NCBI GenBank assembly: GCA_017556595.1
Contig: JAFYML010000317.1
Location: forward strand, 1 to 8,736
DNA: 8,736 bases
Source of the DNA: Bacteroides sp.
Lineage (GTDB): Bacteria > Bacteroidota > Bacteroidia > Bacteroidales > Bacteroidaceae
Direction: 5' to 3'
Position numbers and translations under genes: made by a program. Below are positions 6,041-8,736 of the stretch, in pieces; position 1 is the first letter of the stretch, and every line of letters begins with the position of its first letter. Under the pieces are notes generated by a model. The model saw nothing but the letters and a program-made list of their open reading frames with translations. It was not told the origin of the DNA and made no database searches.

Positions 6041-6643
6041 ATGTTTTCTGGAATAGTAGAAGAATGTGCCACATTAGTGGCGTTGGAGAAAGAACAAGAG
6101 AATGTACACTTCACACTGAAGTGCTCGTTTGTCGAAGAACTGAAGATAGACCAAAGCGTGGCCCACAATGGTGTGTGCCTAACCGTGGTAAAGATAGAAA
6201 ACGGCACTTATACCGTGACCGCCATGAAGGAAACATTGGAACGCTCGAACCTCGGTTTGCTGAAGGTGGGTGATGAAGTAAACGTAGAACGAAGCATGAT
6301 GATGAACGGACGACTTGATGGACACATTGTGCAAGGACACGTGGATCAGACTGCTACATGCATTTCCGTGGAAGATGCTGATGGTAGCTACTACTTTACC
6401 TTCCAATATGCCTTCGACAAGGAGATGGCGAAACGTGGATACATCACCGTGGATAAAGGTTCGGTAACCGTGAATGGTGTAAGTCTAACTGTTTGCAACC
6501 CAACCGACGATACCTTCCAAGTAGCTATTATACCTTATACTTTCGAACACACCAACTTCCATAACTTCCAAGTAGGTTCGGTAGTAAATATAGAGTTCGA
6601 TATTATCGGTAAGTATATCAGTCGCATTAGTCAATATCAATGA
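6041..6643 (+). CDS. ribE: Riboflavin synthase, alpha type
   Basis: This 200-residue protein catalyses the last step of riboflavin synthesis: dismutation of two 6,7-dimethyl-8-ribityllumazine molecules into riboflavin and a pyrimidinedione. It has the usual two lumazine-binding barrels. The first begins MFSGIVEE and carries SVAHNGVCLTV (39-49), MKETLERSNLG (62-72) and VGDEVNVERS (77-86). The second carries GHIVQGHVD (94-102), KGSVTVNGVSLTV (139-151), IIPYTFEHTNF (163-173) and VGSVVNIEFDIIGKY (178-192). The N-terminal MF(S/T)GIVE fixes the start at 6041. The length is normal. It is the first gene after its own promoter, and its stop (TGA 6641-6643) overlaps the nitroreductase ATG in ATGA. No other rib genes are in the window, so the rest of the pathway is encoded elsewhere. 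Confidence 0.97.
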   Translation: MFSGIVEECATLVALEKEQENVHFTLKCSFVEELKIDQSVAHNGVCLTVVKIENGTYTVTAMKETLERSNLGLLKVGDEVNVERSMMMNGRLDGHIVQGHVDQTATCISVEDADGSYYFTFQYAFDKEMAKRGYITVDKGSVTVNGVSLTVCNPTDDTFQVAIIPYTFEHTNFHNFQVGSVVNIEFDIIGKYISRISQYQ

Positions 6644-7185
6644 TGAACGATTTCTTAAAGTTGGTGGCGGCTCGTCAAAGCGACCGTGCATACGATATGA
6701 CGCGCCCCGTAGAGGCCGAGAAGTTGGAACGCATTTTGGAAGCGGCCCGCTTGTCGCCATCGGCTTGTAACGCCCAACCATGGAAGTTCGTTGTTGTGAC
6801 CGACCCCGAACTATCCGTAAAGGTGGGTAAAGCTACCGCAGGATTGGGCATGAACAAATTTGCCAAGAATGCACCCGTGCATATCTTGATAGTGGAGGAA
6901 TCGATGAATATTACCTCTTACTTAGGTACGAAAATAAAGGACAAATACTTCCCGTTGATTGATATTGGCATTGCTTCGGCTCACATTACATTAGCGGCTG
7001 AGGCCGAGGGATTGGGCTCGTGCATCTTGGGTTGGTTCGACGAAAAGGAGATTAAACAACTACTTGGTATACCCGCCAATAAACGCTTGTTGCTCGATAT
7101 CACGATTGGCTATCCGGCCAAGGCAAAGCGCAAAAAAATGCGCAAACCTATCGAGAAAGTTGTGTCGTATAATGGGTATAAGTAG
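6640..7185 (+). CDS. Nitroreductase-family flavoprotein
   Basis: This 181-residue protein is of the nitroreductase/FMN-reductase-like fold, enzymes that are usually dimeric, use NAD(P)H, and reduce nitroaromatics, quinones or flavins. The FMN-binding N-terminus is clear: RQSDRAY (12-18) and SPSACNAQPWKFVVV (39-53). The central helix IDIGIASAHITLAAEAEGLGSCILGWFDEKEIKQLLGIP (107-145) is typical, ending with an IGYPA (156-160) strand. The C-terminus is unusually basic (KAKRKKMRKP, 161-170). The natural substrate cannot be told from sequence. Two adjacent start codons exist (6640 and 6643); the first gives the four-base ATGA overlap with ribE and translational coupling. Position directly after ribE fits a flavin-dependent enzyme, but this is inference. 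It converges on the BrkB-type gene, with four bases between stop codons and no terminator in the gap. Confidence 0.92.
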   Translation: MMNDFLKLVAARQSDRAYDMTRPVEAEKLERILEAARLSPSACNAQPWKFVVVTDPELSVKVGKATAGLGMNKFAKNAPVHILIVEESMNITSYLGTKIKDKYFPLIDIGIASAHITLAAEAEGLGSCILGWFDEKEIKQLLGIPANKRLLLDITIGYPAKAKRKKMRKPIEKVVSYNGYK

Positions 7186-7189
7186 GGAT

Positions 7190-8509
7190 TTACAAATCCT
7201 TCAATAGCACATTGCTAGAGTTGTTGTAATAATCTTTACGCGCTTGGAGAAGCGTGTTCCATTGTTCGCTATAAACGTTGGTGGTGTCAATCTTGAAATC
7301 TTCCGAGCCATACGTATCTAAGCGGTCTAATAGCAAAGCTACGTTCAATTTGTTTATGTCGATAGAGGGTTGAAAACCAATATCTTCGCTCTTCTCGTCG
7401 CTACTTACTTCGTGAATTAACTTTACATTTTCCAACTCGAATAAAATCTTATTGGTCAAGCTGATAGGTATTTGACTCTCTTCAGATAATTCTTGGGCGG
7501 TGTAGGGTTCTTCGTTGTTGGCAAAGCGCTTGGCTATGTGTGATAAAATGAGGATAGCCACAAAGTCGTGATAGCGACGGCTGATGTTGCGCGTATCTTT
7601 ATCGAAACTAAAGTTGCGTAGGTTTTGACTTGCATAGGTGAACTCGGCACCAAACAAGCAGATTGTCCACGAAATGTGTACCCATAACAAGAATAAGGGC
7701 AAGGCGGCAAAACTACCATAAATAGCATTGTAACGAGCCACCGACAACTGTCCGTTGATGTAGATGAATTGGAAGAATTGGTAAGCCGAACCAGCCAATA
7801 TTCCCGCTATCAGTGCATGCTTAAACTTCACTTTTGTGTTGGGCATGAAGATGTAGAGAGCGGTAAACATGAACCACGTCAGTACATAAGGACTGAGGCG
7901 AACAAGGAATTTAATGATAGGCGCTAAGAGCGTATAGCTTTCCACATTCTTCAGCATAGTGCTCATAAAGATTGACAAACCACCCGATACTACAATTAAG
8001 ATAGGCATAAGTAGCAACATAGACATATAGTCGGTGGTCATGCGGAAAACACTACGCGCTTTCTGTACCTTCCAAATGCGATTGAAGGTCATCTCCATGT
8101 TGTTGATAAGGTTCAGCACACTCCATAGCAACATTATCAAACCTACACCAATGAAAATGCCACTTTTGGCTTCGGAGAGGTAGGAATCGACAAATTGAAA
8201 GATTACTTCAGTTGCCTCGGATGGGCCACCAAAACCATTCACGATTTGGCTTTTCATCAAGTTATCGAATCCAAATCCGCGGGCAATGGCAAATAGAATG
8301 GCTAGGATGGGAACAATGGCCAATAAAGTGCTATAGGTTAGGGCAGAGGCCTTGTTTATGATGCGGTCTTGCGTGAAGCGAGTGATGCATAAGTATATGG
8401 TTTTGATGATGTTGTAGAGCGAGAATGTAGTTTTACTCACCTCATCTTCCGTAATGCGCCAAATGTCGTAGGTCAAAAATTTCCAAATTCTGACAATGTT
8501 TTGCTTCAT
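7190..8509 (-). CDS. YihY/BrkB-family inner membrane protein
   Basis: This 439-residue protein has the BrkB (YihY) domain, once annotated as 'ribonuclease BN' but not an RNase. The family signature NKASALTYSTLLAIVPILAIL (52-72) starts the domain, and YGSFAALPLFLLWVHISWTICLFGAEF (264-290) ends it. Hydrophobic segments lie near 56-76, 117-137, 162-184, 205-223, 232-252 and 266-290, so about six membrane spans with a cytosolic N-terminus. Residues 310-370 form a soluble tail that resembles a winged helix-turn-helix (a TAQELSEESQIPISLTNKILFELENVKLIHEV pattern, 337-368), and 371-439 is a variable end. No transport substrate is established for the family. The ATG at 8509 is the first in frame and lies 31 bases after rnpB on the same strand. 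It converges with the nitroreductase gene, four bases away. Confidence 0.93.
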   Translation of the reverse strand: MKQNIVRIWKFLTYDIWRITEDEVSKTTFSLYNIIKTIYLCITRFTQDRIINKASALTYSTLLAIVPILAILFAIARGFGFDNLMKSQIVNGFGGPSEATEVIFQFVDSYLSEAKSGIFIGVGLIMLLWSVLNLINNMEMTFNRIWKVQKARSVFRMTTDYMSMLLLMPILIVVSGGLSIFMSTMLKNVESYTLLAPIIKFLVRLSPYVLTWFMFTALYIFMPNTKVKFKHALIAGILAGSAYQFFQFIYINGQLSVARYNAIYGSFAALPLFLLWVHISWTICLFGAEFTYASQNLRNFSFDKDTRNISRRYHDFVAILILSHIAKRFANNEEPYTAQELSEESQIPISLTNKILFELENVKLIHEVSSDEKSEDIGFQPSIDINKLNVALLLDRLDTYGSEDFKIDTTNVYSEQWNTLLQARKDYYNNSSNVLLKDL

Positions 8510-8531
8510 AGCTTATAGCATTTATGGTAAA

Positions 8532-8540
8532 TAAAAAAAG
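8532..8540 (-). terminator. U-run ending rnpB
   Basis: On the minus strand, C then seven Ts (8540-8533) immediately follow the rnpB 3' strand. The preceding bases pair mainly with the 5' end of the RNA, which is outside the window, so a local hairpin cannot be judged. It probably marks the primary 3' end. Confidence 0.45.
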
Positions 8541-8736
8541 CAGTTGGCCTATAAGCCGGGTTCTGTGCCTTGCCCAAGCAAGGTGCTTGTCATTTATCTG
8601 CGTTGCATGTCACCATACAACTTTAGCGGTCTACCCTCCGACATGGGGCGAGCAGCCCTCATAGCGCCGGTTTACATGACCTTACAACTCCTAAGACGCA
8701 CAGCACTTATGTCGCCATAAGCCTGGTGGGCTCTTA
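8541..8736 (-). ncRNA. rnpB: RNase P RNA (type A), 3' part
   Basis: Read on the minus strand, this is the catalytic RNA of ribonuclease P, which removes 5' leaders from pre-tRNAs. The universal 3' element ACAGAACCCGGCTTAT (8566-8551, conserved region V, half of helix P4) is intact. Upstream, AGATAAATGAC (conserved region IV) and GGAGGGTAGACCGC match the family, and near the window edge GTAAGAGCCCACC-like bases match the P8/P9 region. A T-run follows at 8539-8533. Roughly 196 bases are visible; bacterial type A RNAs are usually about 350-400, so the 5' portion with the other half of P4 lies to the right of the window. The BrkB-type gene follows 31 bases downstream on the same strand. Confidence 0.95.

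Noticed and set aside
7128..7143. GCGCA-A6-TGCGC hairpin near the end of the nitroreductase gene as a terminator of the BrkB-type gene
   Set aside because: The five-pair stem is followed on the minus strand by only TTT before GCC, so it is too weak to call, and it is within conserved-reading coding sequence.
7186..7199. Palindrome GGATTT-AC-AAATCC between convergent stop codons as a bidirectional terminator
   Set aside because: A two-base loop is sterically unlikely and no T-run follows on either strand.

Overview
The window looks like chromosomal DNA of a member of Bacteroidales (Bacteroidota), probably near Bacteroides or Prevotella. Four things point there. Two intergenic promoters fit the Bacteroidota pattern TTTG, 20-21 bases, TAnnTTTG. 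Shine-Dalgarno sequences are not evident. The glutaminyl-tRNA synthetase and the dihydroorotate-dehydrogenase-like protein resemble forms I associate with this phylum. A type A RNase P RNA lies at the right edge. No mobile element, CRISPR array or tRNA is visible, and most of the window is ordinary housekeeping sequence.

Layout. (1) 1-1690, plus strand: the last codons of an unidentified gene, then a YggS-type PLP-binding protein and a dihydroorotate-dehydrogenase-like flavoprotein, tightly packed. (2) 1699-5556, minus strand: an apparent operon read as glnS, a 482-residue TPR protein, then a DedA-family membrane protein, with gaps of 6 and 24 bases. Its terminator lies inside the 3' end of the converging flavoprotein gene. 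(3) 5557-6040: a 484-base divergent intergenic region, the most information-rich part of the window. It holds 22-base-period repeats containing two TGTAA-N6-TTACA dyads, a strong promoter followed about 60-90 bases later by an intrinsic terminator with no ORF between them (a candidate small RNA or attenuated leader), and a separate promoter for ribE. (4) 6041-7185, plus strand: riboflavin synthase ribE, overlapping by four bases a nitroreductase-family gene that probably uses flavin. (5) 7190-8736, minus strand: rnpB (3' part only), followed after about 31 bases by a YihY/BrkB-family membrane protein that converges on the nitroreductase gene.

Functional links. ribE supplies riboflavin, the precursor of FMN, and its coupled neighbour is from an FMN-enzyme family. 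The flavoprotein at 716-1690 should also use FMN. The glnS operon joins tRNA charging to a TPR scaffold and a lipid-carrier-type transporter, with no obvious pathway connection. The two items most worth follow-up are the repeat/dyad cluster and the candidate short RNA in 5557-6040.
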